Shown: positions 7,452 to 14,905 of the stretch, piece by piece
Numbering within the stretch: position 1 is the stretch's first letter
Layout of the letters: each line of letters opens with the position of its first letter
Assembly (NCBI GenBank): GCA_040752025.1
Contig: JBFMFR010000004.1
Coordinates: forward strand, 186,001-250,000
Direction: 5' to 3'
Length of the DNA: 64,000 nt
Origin: JBFMFR01 sp040752025
GTDB taxonomy: Bacteria > Chloroflexota > Anaerolineae > Anaerolineales > UBA4823
The notes under the pieces: model-generated
The model's input: only the letters and a program-made list of their open reading frames with translations
Databases searched by the model: none
Told to the model about the DNA's origin: nothing
Made by a program: the position numbers and the translations under genes

Positions 7452-7589
7452 ATGGTAGACAATGCGAAAAAAACAAGCGGCGCAAGTAAGAGCAGTGAGA
7501 CGAAAAAGAAGCGCCTGCCTAAGGGGCAGCGCACCCATGTGCGCCGGCTGAAACAAGAGGCGCGCAAGACTGGCAGCACCCCCAAGTAG
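7452..7589 (+). CDS. Small highly basic 45-residue protein
   Basis: An ATG 28 bases after the preceding stop, with GAATGAGGAG upstream, opens 45 codons ending in TAG. The product is very Lys/Arg-rich (for example ETKKKRLPKGQRTHVRRLKQ) with no hydrophobic core, resembling a disordered nucleic-acid-binding or ribosome-associated peptide. It is followed within 35 bases by an intrinsic terminator, which fits it being the last gene of the CarD operon. The composition and placement support a real gene; function is unknown. Confidence 0.6.
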   Translation: MVDNAKKTSGASKSSETKKKRLPKGQRTHVRRLKQEARKTGSTPK

Positions 7590-7619
7590 CCAGATCGCTG
7601 TATTCGCCGCAAGCTAGTG

Positions 7620-7649
7620 AACACCGCTATTCGCGGTGTTTTTATTTTC
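7620..7649 (+). terminator. Intrinsic terminator of the CarD operon
   Basis: AACACCGC and GCGGTGTT form an 8-bp stem with a five-base loop, followed by TTTTATTTT. Confidence 0.8.
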
Positions 7650-7658
7650 AGAGAATCT

Positions 7659-7686
7659 GAACCTGCCGTGCACATCCATAGTATCC
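7659..7686 (+). promoter_or_regulatory. Promoter-like motif GAACCTGC-N14-GTATCC
   Basis: This element shares an extended match with one at 9751-9778, with a related one at 43287-43315. The spacing and the AAC-type upstream box resemble an alternative (ECF) sigma-factor promoter. It would drive the GNAT acetyltransferase gene with a leader of about 30 bases. Confidence 0.4.
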
Positions 7687-7722
7687 AAGTATGATAGGAT
7701 ATCGCCACAGGCAAATACCTCT

Positions 7723-8682
7723 ATGAAACTGACCCTGCTCCCTTGCAACAACGAAGACGATTACTGGCGCATGCGCAACTTCTTGCGGGAGGTCTTCCTG
7801 CTCAATGAGCGCCGCGAGCATTCCTGGAACGTGGCCCGCCTGGATTACTGGCGCTGGCATCTCATCCTGACCTGCCAGGCGTGCGACCCGGTAGAGCAGG
7901 TCACCACCCTGTGGGAAACCCCGCACGGGCAGATCGCTGCCGCGCTGCACCCGGTGGAGTGGGGCGAGTTCCGCCTGCACGTGCACCCCCACTTCCGCAC
8001 AGCGGCGCTGGAGGACGAAATGCTGGCGCACGCCGAAGTGCATCTCGCCAGGCCGGCGGCGGACGGCCGGCGGCTGTGCTATGTGTCCGCTTTCGATGAG
8101 GATACTTTGCGCCAGGAGGTCCTGGCCCAGCGAGGGTATTCAAAGCGGGAAGGCATCGTCTACCATTGGCAGCGGGATCTGGAGTCGCCCGGGACGGGCG
8201 CTCCCATCTCGGAAGCGCCGCTTCCACCGGGTTACACCATTCGCTCGATGGGCGCTCTCGACGAGCACCCCGCCCGCAGTTGGGCTTCCTGGCGGGCTTT
8301 CCACTCTGATGAGGGGGATGAGAATTACGACGGCGACTGGTCCTGGTACCAGAACGTGCAGTCGGCGCCGCTCTACCGCCGTGACCTGGACGTTGTCGCC
8401 GCTGCGCCGGATGGGAGTATTGCCGCGTTCTGCACCATTTATTTTGATGATTTCACCCGCAGCGCCGTGTCGGTGCTGGTGGGCACGGCTGCCGAACACT
8501 GGCGGCGCGGCCTGGGCAAAGCCGTCATGACCGAAGGCATGCGGCGGCTGCAAAAGCTGGGCTGCACGCGTATATTCGCCAACGCCTACGACCCGCCCGC
8601 CAACGCCCTGTACGGCTCAGTGATGACAACCAGGCAGGTCTCGGAGTCCTGGTTCAAAGCACTACCTGGGACAGCCTCATGA
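7723..8682 (+). CDS. GNAT-family N-acetyltransferase (two GNAT-like halves)
   Basis: 319 residues, twice the size of a single GNAT domain. The N-terminal half (about 1-155) resembles a degenerate acetyltransferase fold. The C-terminal half contains the acetyl-CoA signature around VLVGTAAEHWRRGLGKAVMTEGM (R/Q-x-x-G-x-G/A) and ends with CTRIFANAYDPPANALYGS. Chloroflexota carry many such duplicated GNAT proteins. The start is the ATG after the promoter-like motif; codons upstream of it would overlap the terminator. The stop overlaps the next ATG by four bases (ATGA), coupling it to the phosphotransferase. Substrate unknown; a small amine or antibiotic is possible. Confidence 0.82.
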   Translation: MKLTLLPCNNEDDYWRMRNFLREVFLLNERREHSWNVARLDYWRWHLILTCQACDPVEQVTTLWETPHGQIAAALHPVEWGEFRLHVHPHFRTAALEDEMLAHAEVHLARPAADGRRLCYVSAFDEDTLRQEVLAQRGYSKREGIVYHWQRDLESPGTGAPISEAPLPPGYTIRSMGALDEHPARSWASWRAFHSDEGDENYDGDWSWYQNVQSAPLYRRDLDVVAAAPDGSIAAFCTIYFDDFTRSAVSVLVGTAAEHWRRGLGKAVMTEGMRRLQKLGCTRIFANAYDPPANALYGSVMTTRQVSESWFKALPGTAS

Positions 8683-9710
8683 AACCTTTTCGAGAACTCG
8701 GCCGCCTGGCACGGCTGCGCCGCCTGCGCCGGCTGGCGCAAACCGCTCTGACTGTCTATGGCCTGGAGGGGGCGCGCCTGGGTTTCATCCAATATGGGGA
8801 AAATATCATCTACCGTGTGGACATTCCTGGCGCTGATACCTCTCCTGGAGAATCCAGCCCCTACCTGCCCAACCGCTACCTGCTGCGCATTCACGCTATG
8901 GGCGACGAAGAGGCGATTGCCTCGGAATTGACCTGGCTGGCGGCGCTGAACCAGCAGGCCGGCCTGCCCGTGCCCGCCCCGGTTCCCACGCCGGACGGCT
9001 ATTTGCTGGCCTCCATCGCTGCCCCGGGCCTGCCTAATGGGCGCGTCGTCTCGCTGATGCACTGGCTGGATGGGCGTAAACTGAACCGCGGCTTGCGCCC
9101 GCAGCACCTGGAAGCCCTGGGGCAGGTGGTGGCCCAACTGCACGATTTTGCGGCGAACTGGCAGCCTCCCGCCGGGTTCGAGCGCCCCGTTTGGGATTGG
9201 GACTCGCAGCTTGGCGGCAGCATGTTCGAACGGCCGCGTGAAGAACTGGTCGCCAGCATGCCAGCCCGCTTCCAGGAGCCGTTCGAGCAGGTATCCCGGC
9301 AGGCCAAACAGGCGATGGAATCCCTGGGCAAAGGCCCCGAATCTTTTGGCATGATCCACGCCGACCTGTACCCCGAGAATGTGCTGTTCAAGGCTGGCAA
9401 AGCCTACCCGATCGACTTCGAGGACTGCGGCTTCGGCTATTGGATGTGGGATATTGCCGTGGCGCTGTGCCAGTGGGCCTGGGGCCAGGACTGGGAGCGG
9501 ATGCGCGATGCCTTCCGAGAGGGGTACGCCCGGGTGCGCAGCCTGCCCGAAGCGCAGTGGGCGCAGCTCGACCTGTTCGTCGCCACGCAGTTTGCCACGA
9601 TGTTACTGTGGGCTTCAGCTTTCCTCAAGCACGATCCGTGCCGGGTGGCGGAATACGTACCCTGGCGGGATGAAAGCGGGGAGAAACTGCTGCGCTATTT
9701 TCAGCGCTGA
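8679..9710 (+). CDS. APH/homoserine-kinase-type phosphotransferase
   Basis: 343 residues of the aminoglycoside-phosphotransferase/choline-kinase superfamily. The catalytic loop is MIHADLYPENVLF (HxDxxxxN, near residue 227) and the metal-binding motif is IDFEDCG about 20 residues later. The N-terminal lobe contains LLRIHAMGDEEAIASELTWL, the ATP-contact region. Such enzymes phosphorylate small hydroxyl compounds (aminoglycosides, homoserine, choline, thiamine). It is translationally coupled to a GNAT acetyltransferase. The pair looks like a small-molecule-modifying or resistance cassette, but no substrate can be assigned. Confidence 0.85.
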   Translation: MKPFRELGRLARLRRLRRLAQTALTVYGLEGARLGFIQYGENIIYRVDIPGADTSPGESSPYLPNRYLLRIHAMGDEEAIASELTWLAALNQQAGLPVPAPVPTPDGYLLASIAAPGLPNGRVVSLMHWLDGRKLNRGLRPQHLEALGQVVAQLHDFAANWQPPAGFERPVWDWDSQLGGSMFERPREELVASMPARFQEPFEQVSRQAKQAMESLGKGPESFGMIHADLYPENVLFKAGKAYPIDFEDCGFGYWMWDIAVALCQWAWGQDWERMRDAFREGYARVRSLPEAQWAQLDLFVATQFATMLLWASAFLKHDPCRVAEYVPWRDESGEKLLRYFQR

Positions 9711-9750
9711 GCGGCGCATAGAAAACCGGCATTTCACTTCGAGAAATTCT

Positions 9751-9778
9751 GAACTTGCTGCGCGCCTCCACTGTATCT
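9751..9778 (+). promoter_or_regulatory. Promoter-like motif GAACTTGC-N14-GTATCT
   Basis: Second copy of the element at 7659; similarity extends over about 45 bases, including GAGAA before and TCCA inside the spacer. It would start transcription near 9790 for the FG-GAP lipoprotein. The stretch from 9711 to 9895 otherwise shows only a good ribosome site (GGGAGGA). Confidence 0.4.
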
Positions 9779-9895
9779 AAATAGATGCGTTCTGAAGCCG
9801 TTCCCTGCAGTGCTCGACCAACCTGGAGCAGCGTCTGCCAGGTGCAATACGCACCTGCACACTTGCTCGCATTCCACGATACTGGGAGGAAGAAC

Positions 9896-11206
9896 ATGTT
9901 CAAACTGCTTTGTAAGACGATCGTTGCGGTTACCCTGATCGCTCTGCTCGGTGCGTGTAGCCCAGCCGCGCTCTCGAAGCTCCCCGCGGCCACGGCATTG
10001 CCAGCGCCCACGCACACGGCCCCGCCGCCGCGGGTGATCACCGCCACGCCGCTTCCCACGGATACGCCCAGGCCTGCCACCTTGACTCCTGAGCCCAGCC
10101 CGACCCTGGCCTTGCTTTTGAACATGGAGAAGAGCGAGCAGAAGTTCAGCTCTCCTGAGACCTTCCAGGCCGGCCTGGGAGACCTGGATGGCGACGGCGA
10201 CCTGGACGCCGTTTTCGCCAACCAGCAGAGGAATAATTCTCAGGTCTGGCTGAACGATGGCCGTGGGAATCTGGTCGACACCGGCCAGGAATTGACCCAG
10301 TACGGGCATGGTGTAGGCCTGGCCGATTTCGATGGCGACGGCGACCTGGACGCTTTTATCACCTGCCACCAGTTCGTCAAGCCCAGCAAAATCTACCTCA
10401 ACGATGGCGCTGGTGTTTTTCAAGACTCCGGCCAGGACCTGGGCGACTCTGGCATCAGCGGCAACGAAGTCAACCTGTTGGACCTCAACCAGGATGGCTA
10501 CATGGATGTGCACGTGCTCTATTTCGGGGTGCCCGACAAAATCTATCTGAACGATGGGCAGGCCAATTTCAGCGACAGCGGCCTGGCCTTGGGTGAGGAT
10601 GCCATCGCCTGGGGCGACCTGGACGGCGATGGCGACGTGGATTACTTCGGCAAGCGCGGGGGGCAGGGCTACGTGGCGCAGTTCAACGATGGCGACGGTA
10701 ACTTCACCGAGGGCTGGCAGTTGGAGAACCCGGATACTACCGTGGGCGGCGTGGCCCTGGCCGATTTTGACAGCGACGGCGACCTGGATGCCCTGGTGTT
10801 GGATGGTTTCCGCGAGACAGGCAGCTTCCCCAGCCGGCTATTGTGGAACGATGGCACCGGGCAGTTCACTGACAGCGGGCAGAGCCTGAACAAGAGCCTG
10901 GGGGCCGACCCGGCGGTGGGCGATCTGGACAACGACGGCGACCTGGACGTTTTCGTGGCCAACATGGACCTGCCCAACGAGGTCTGGCTCTACAATAACG
11001 GCCAGTTCATCGACAGCGGTTTGCGCATGGGCGCTAAGACGGACATGACCGGCAAGCCCTCCCTGGGCGACCTGGATGGCGATGGCGACCTGGATGCGGT
11101 CGTTGGCAGGTTCCGGGGCGGCGCTGAGGTGTGGTTCAACGCCACGTTGACGCGCGGATTTTTGAGGGTCACAGAGTGGGGGTTGGGAATGTTAACAAGA
11201 CGATAA
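9896..11206 (+). CDS. FG-GAP/VCBS repeat lipoprotein
   Basis: 436 residues. A lipoprotein signal (LIALLGAC, cleavage before the Cys) is followed by a Pro/Thr-rich linker and then a beta-propeller made of seven repeats, each with a D-x-D-x-D-G-like calcium loop such as GDLDGDGDLDAVF or ADFDSDGDLDALV. This is the integrin-alpha-like FG-GAP/VCBS architecture; the loops bind calcium and the propeller usually mediates surface adhesion. GGGAGGA lies seven bases before the chosen ATG. It is a single-gene unit with its own promoter-like motif. The repeat at about residue 205 (LDLNQDGYMD) is the most divergent. Confidence 0.88.
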   Translation: MFKLLCKTIVAVTLIALLGACSPAALSKLPAATALPAPTHTAPPPRVITATPLPTDTPRPATLTPEPSPTLALLLNMEKSEQKFSSPETFQAGLGDLDGDGDLDAVFANQQRNNSQVWLNDGRGNLVDTGQELTQYGHGVGLADFDGDGDLDAFITCHQFVKPSKIYLNDGAGVFQDSGQDLGDSGISGNEVNLLDLNQDGYMDVHVLYFGVPDKIYLNDGQANFSDSGLALGEDAIAWGDLDGDGDVDYFGKRGGQGYVAQFNDGDGNFTEGWQLENPDTTVGGVALADFDSDGDLDALVLDGFRETGSFPSRLLWNDGTGQFTDSGQSLNKSLGADPAVGDLDNDGDLDVFVANMDLPNEVWLYNNGQFIDSGLRMGAKTDMTGKPSLGDLDGDGDLDAVVGRFRGGAEVWFNATLTRGFLRVTEWGLGMLTRR

Positions 11207-11294
11207 CCTGCTGCAGCCAGTATTGTGGTTAGAATCGGGAGCATAACTTCTGCTCATCCGATAGTTTGTGCATTGATCTTCGCCAGGTTTGCCT

Positions 11295-11858
11295 ATGAAC
11301 CAACTCAAGCGCGTATCGACAGATTTCGAAAGCTGGGGGCAATTGCTGCAAAACCATCTCGAACGTTATCCAGCCATGACCGCCCGCGATATCTACAAAC
11401 TGCTCTACCAGGGCATCCTGGGGCCAGAACACCTCATGCCCTCGGCCGATATCTTCATTGCCCGCCTGGAGGACGAGCTGTCTGGCTTGCAGCCCGATGC
11501 GGGAGAGGCGCTCCTGGAAGCCATCCGGCCGGACGGCGCATTGCAGCGCATCCACCTGCGGCCCTGGCTGGCCTCCGGCCAGGATGTGGCTCAACTGGCG
11601 CAAGCCTGCCTGGAAGCTGGCCGGCGCGCCTGGGGCGATAAATTAGAGCTGCGCCGTATCTGGGTCTGGTTCCTGGATCAGGTCGAGGATGGGCGCTTCC
11701 CGATGATTGCCGTCCCTGAAGCCCGAAAGTTGGATAACTGGCTGCAAGAGGATAATTTTCCTGCGGCGCACCATTCATCCAGTTATGTGTCCAACTATCG
11801 CCCGGCTTATCGCTTGACCGGCGTGCAATCCAAGGATAATGAGCATGCAACCCGCTGA
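11295..11858 (+). CDS. Conserved hypothetical protein
   Basis: 187 residues, soluble and helix-rich, without signal peptide or membrane segment. The segment YPAMTARDIYKLLYQGILGP and the ending with HHSSSYVSNYRPAYRL look like conserved blocks of a hypothetical family I cannot name. The ATG is preferred over a TTG two codons upstream. It overlaps the following acyltransferase gene by 20 bases, so the two are probably translated together, perhaps linking it to lipid metabolism. No catalytic motif is evident. Confidence 0.6.
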   Translation: MNQLKRVSTDFESWGQLLQNHLERYPAMTARDIYKLLYQGILGPEHLMPSADIFIARLEDELSGLQPDAGEALLEAIRPDGALQRIHLRPWLASGQDVAQLAQACLEAGRRAWGDKLELRRIWVWFLDQVEDGRFPMIAVPEARKLDNWLQEDNFPAAHHSSSYVSNYRPAYRLTGVQSKDNEHATR

Positions 11859-12777
11859 TAAGCTTCCCGACCAATCCTGGAGAGCGGTGGTCGAGGCGGC
11901 GCATCCCGCCGAAGTCGAGGGTTACCTGATCGATGAAATCTTCAAAGCGCTGGGCTGGCGAGCTGACAGCCGTTGGCGAGACTGGTTTGGGCCGGTTTTC
12001 AGCCCACTCGTCCGCGGCTTTGCTTGTCAGGCGGCAGCTTTTGATCGAAGCGTGGCGCATCACGGTTTTCAGTGTTCAGCTCAGGACTGGCTGCACAAGT
12101 GGATCCCGGGTTTGCAGGTAGTCGGGGAGGAGCATCTGCCAACTGACCAGCCCATCGTGATTGCCGCCAACCACCCGGGCACTTTCGATGGGTTGGCGAT
12201 CGCTTCGGCTGTCCCGCGCCAGGATTTGAAAATCGTCACTGCCGCCAACCCCTTCTTTCGCACGCTGCCCAATGCCAGGCAATATTTCATTTACTCGACT
12301 CTGGATACTCATGTGCGCATGGTCACCATACGGCGGGCTTTGCGTCACTTGCAAAGCGGCGGCGCGCTGCTGATCTTCCCCAGCGGCAAGCTCGACCCCG
12401 ATCCGCTGCACTTCCGCCAGGCTGCCAGACAGGCCCTGACGCGCTGGTCGGCCAGCCTGGAGTTGTTCTTGCGCAAAGCGCCCCAGGCCAGGCTGGTGGT
12501 GGCGATCAATTCTGGTTTTGTTGCCCCGGAGTATTTGCGCAACCCGCTGGTGCGTCTGCGACCGGGCGATGACACTCGGCAGAAGCTGGCCGAATTTATC
12601 CAGGTCATCCAGCAGGTCGTGTTCAACCGCCGGGTATCAAACCAACCCCAGGTGGCTTTCGCTGAACTGGACTCTTCGTCATACACCCTCGGAAACGAGG
12701 GCGTTATCCAGGCCCAGATCATGGCTACGGCCACACGGCTGATGGAGATCGATCCATCATCAGGCCGGGTCGGGTAG
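11839..12777 (+). CDS. PlsC-type acyltransferase
   Basis: 312 residues. The acyltransferase block I is IVIAANHPGTFDGLA, an NHxxxxD catalytic motif near residue 110, and later ALLIFPSGKLDPD corresponds to block III (FPxG). This is the 1-acyl-glycerol-3-phosphate acyltransferase (LPLAT) superfamily, which transfers acyl chains to a lipid or other acceptor at the inner membrane face. The N-terminal ~90 residues are an extension of unknown function. Starts at ATGs 11839 or 11845 are both possible; either overlaps the upstream gene. Its end overlaps the convergent GT-B-like gene by 18 bases. A lipid other than phosphatidic acid could be the product. Confidence 0.82.
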   Translation: MSMQPADKLPDQSWRAVVEAAHPAEVEGYLIDEIFKALGWRADSRWRDWFGPVFSPLVRGFACQAAAFDRSVAHHGFQCSAQDWLHKWIPGLQVVGEEHLPTDQPIVIAANHPGTFDGLAIASAVPRQDLKIVTAANPFFRTLPNARQYFIYSTLDTHVRMVTIRRALRHLQSGGALLIFPSGKLDPDPLHFRQAARQALTRWSASLELFLRKAPQARLVVAINSGFVAPEYLRNPLVRLRPGDDTRQKLAEFIQVIQQVVFNRRVSNQPQVAFAELDSSSYTLGNEGVIQAQIMATATRLMEIDPSSGRVG

Positions 12778-13788
12778 CTTCCAGATCGGGCGGCGTGAAA
12801 AACCGGAGCGAGCTGCGGCCAGCTCGGATTGTGGGACGTGTAGCAACTGCCGGCAAAGTTCGGCGATGCGCTGGGCCGATGCGCCGCCGTTTTGCAGGGG
12901 CGTCAGCCGGCGCAGTATGTTTACATCGAAGTATGAATGCACCTCTTTGCCCAGCGCCAGGCCAACGTATACCACCGATGAATATTGCGTGACCAGCACA
13001 GAACAGTTGGCGATCATGTGGTTGGTGTTGCCATCGGTAAAGATCAGGGCGTCTGGTGCCAGTTCCTGAATCTCGCGCCGGGCGCGCGAGAAGTTTTCAT
13101 TGGGGTGCAGTTTGAAGATCACCGAACGCCCGTTAGCGATTTCCAGCGTCTTGCGGATGAAAGCCGGGCGGTCGTCTGGTTTGAAAGTCTCACGGGCGCA
13201 AGAAGTGGCTGCCAGAACGTAACCCTGGTAAGGGAAGTCGTTGTCCAGGTAAGCGGCGGCGTGGTCGAAGTTGGGGATGCCGGTCACGGCAATCTTCTCT
13301 GGCCGCACCCCTTTGCGGATGAACAGGTCGCGGTAGCCAGCCGAGGCCACGCAGAACAGATCGTAAGCGTCTGAGAGGCCCGTGGCAGCGGTGTTGGCCA
13401 GAAAGCGCGGCAGCTTGAACCGCCGCACCAACTCATAGAGCAGCCCCTCTGGCTCGGTCATGCCTTCCTGGACCAGGATCATGCGTTTGCCGCGGATATT
13501 CTTCTGGACGATCAGATCGGTGCAGGTGATAACGGCATTATACTGGCGCGCCTGGCCGCCCATGTCCACCGGAAGATGCTGTTTTTCCAGGTAGGTCAGG
13601 GTGTTCTGCTGGTGCTTGCCTCCCAGGATGGTGAAATCTGTCAGGCCCATGCGGCTCAAATTGCCTAGAAGCCCTTCAGCGAAGAATGGCGTGAAAAAAC
13701 AGTTTTGTTCTGGCAGGCAGGCCGCGATCTGGTGCATCATGGTAGTCTGGTTCAGGGAGCCGCCGATTAGCAAGATATTTGCACCCAT
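12760..13788 (-). CDS. GT-B-like glycosyltransferase/polymerase family protein, copy 1
   Basis: 342 residues. It starts with ANILLIGGSLNQT, a nucleotide-fold opening, and its second half has VIFKLHPNEN and VLVTQYSSVVYVGLALGKEV followed by QNGGASAQRIAELC. These resemble the C-terminal donor-binding half of GT-B proteins such as UDP-GlcNAc 2-epimerase and CDP-glycerol glycerophosphotransferases (KxHP and YSS motifs). A close paralogue lies at 31799-32824. It is 15 bases downstream of the PHP gene on the same strand. It is soluble; I infer transfer of a sugar or polyol phosphate to a surface or lipid acceptor, but no family name is certain. Confidence 0.65.
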   Translation of the reverse strand: MGANILLIGGSLNQTTMMHQIAACLPEQNCFFTPFFAEGLLGNLSRMGLTDFTILGGKHQQNTLTYLEKQHLPVDMGGQARQYNAVITCTDLIVQKNIRGKRMILVQEGMTEPEGLLYELVRRFKLPRFLANTAATGLSDAYDLFCVASAGYRDLFIRKGVRPEKIAVTGIPNFDHAAAYLDNDFPYQGYVLAATSCARETFKPDDRPAFIRKTLEIANGRSVIFKLHPNENFSRARREIQELAPDALIFTDGNTNHMIANCSVLVTQYSSVVYVGLALGKEVHSYFDVNILRRLTPLQNGGASAQRIAELCRQLLHVPQSELAAARSGFSRRPIWKLPDPA

Positions 13789-13803
13789 CGAATCGCCTCC
13801 TGG

Positions 13804-14598
13804 CTATGCAGACAAACCCGGGTGTGACTGAGCGTAGCGCAATTCCTGGCGGAATTTCCGGTTTCCGCGCCAGGTCATGCGCAGCGGTTCTGAAGGGTTC
13901 TCGTTCCAGGGCACCCAGCCCGCGTGGCGCAGGGCCAGACGGGGCACGTAGCGGATGATGAAATCGCCCATTTCCATTTGGTCTGTGCCAACTGCCTGGG
14001 TCTGGTGGTTTTCCAACGCCCGGCGTAGTTCTGCCGCAGAACGACCAGGGAAGCGGGTGGCGCCCAGGCCGATCATCCAGTTCACATGTGCGTCGCTGCA
14101 ACCCACCTGGGATATCGGTAACTGGCTGCACAGGTAGATGGCGCGCTCGTCTCGCTGCGCGCCGGCCATGCCAGCGTTGAAGAATTCCACCCCGACCAGC
14201 CCACGAGACACTTCTGGATTGCGCAAGGCCCGTTGGATGGCATAGGGGTGAACCGCCATGCGGCTGTAGGTCATTGGGTGCGGGATGATGCAAATCCCGC
14301 CTTGTTCCAGTGTTTTGAGTACGGTCGCTTCGATGCTCAAGCCAGGCGGGATCGGCCGGGAAACGAAAAGGGCCAGAATGTGGCCCTCTTCGCTGGAGAC
14401 TTCGATCCCCGGGATGACTTCGATGTTGTAGGACGGCGCCAGGTCCTGGGCTTGTAAGGCGCCTTCGATCTTGTTGTGATCGGTGATGGCGATCACATCC
14501 AATTTCGCGTGATGCGCTGCGTACTTGATCACCGCCGATACCGAACTGGTGCCGTCATAACTATAAATCGTATGGATGTGCAGGTCTGCAAGTCCCAT
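13804..14598 (-). CDS. PHP-domain metal-dependent phosphoesterase
   Basis: 264 residues. The metal-ligand motifs of the polymerase-and-histidinol-phosphatase fold are visible in order: DLHIHTIYS (HxH), AITDHNKIEG (TDH), VIPGIEVSSEEGHILAL (E and H), CIIPHPM, and GCSDAHVNW near the C terminus. Such stand-alone proteins hydrolyse phosphomonoesters or nucleotides with three metal ions. The ATG follows an extended -10 promoter by about 50 bases. It leads a two-gene unit with the GT-B-like protein, which suggests a role in making or trimming a phosphorylated sugar, although that is inference. Confidence 0.88.
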   Translation of the reverse strand: MGLADLHIHTIYSYDGTSSVSAVIKYAAHHAKLDVIAITDHNKIEGALQAQDLAPSYNIEVIPGIEVSSEEGHILALFVSRPIPPGLSIEATVLKTLEQGGICIIPHPMTYSRMAVHPYAIQRALRNPEVSRGLVGVEFFNAGMAGAQRDERAIYLCSQLPISQVGCSDAHVNWMIGLGATRFPGRSAAELRRALENHQTQAVGTDQMEMGDFIIRYVPRLALRHAGWVPWNENPSEPLRMTWRGNRKFRQELRYAQSHPGLSA

Positions 14599-14625
14599 AG
14601 TATTTTCCTATCCTTCCAAGATATC

Positions 14626-14663
14626 TGTGAGTATGAGAATCTCACACAGTCATGAGTGTAGCA
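14626..14663 (-). promoter_or_regulatory. Extended -10 promoter and overlapping inverted repeat
   Basis: On the minus strand TGCTACACT (14655-14663) is an extended -10 box for the PHP gene. TGTGAG (14626-14631) and CTCACA (14641-14646) form an inverted repeat at the expected transcription start and may be an operator. In the remaining intergenic stretch up to 14905 I see no gene; the plus-strand kinase promoter should lie there but no box is convincing. Confidence 0.4.
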
Positions 14664-14905
14664 TGCGCTTGTTAATGGGCCTTCAAGGCTACTTTAAGAC
14701 CTGGTTTTCAGTTTGCTATCGATTGTTAATCTTGTCGAGAGCATCTGCCGCTGCTGGCAATCGGCCTGCTCCCTGGCTGACTGGCGCGGAAATGTTAACT
14801 AAACCTTTACATATGGCGTATTGTGTAATAAAGCACGAATCTTTAGAATCAGCTAATGTACATTGCCAGGTTCTTCAACGGGAAGTCCTCGTTTATGGTC
14901 GCTGA

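Noticed and set aside
10180..11110. Tandem DNA repeats in the FG-GAP gene as a possible mobile or CRISPR-like array
   Set aside because: The periodicity comes from the repeated calcium-loop codons of the beta-propeller; units vary in length and sequence.
14626..14646. Possible CRP/FNR site TGTGA...TCACA before the PHP gene
   Set aside because: The half-sites are 11 bases apart instead of six, so it does not fit a CRP dimer; kept only as an unspecified inverted repeat.
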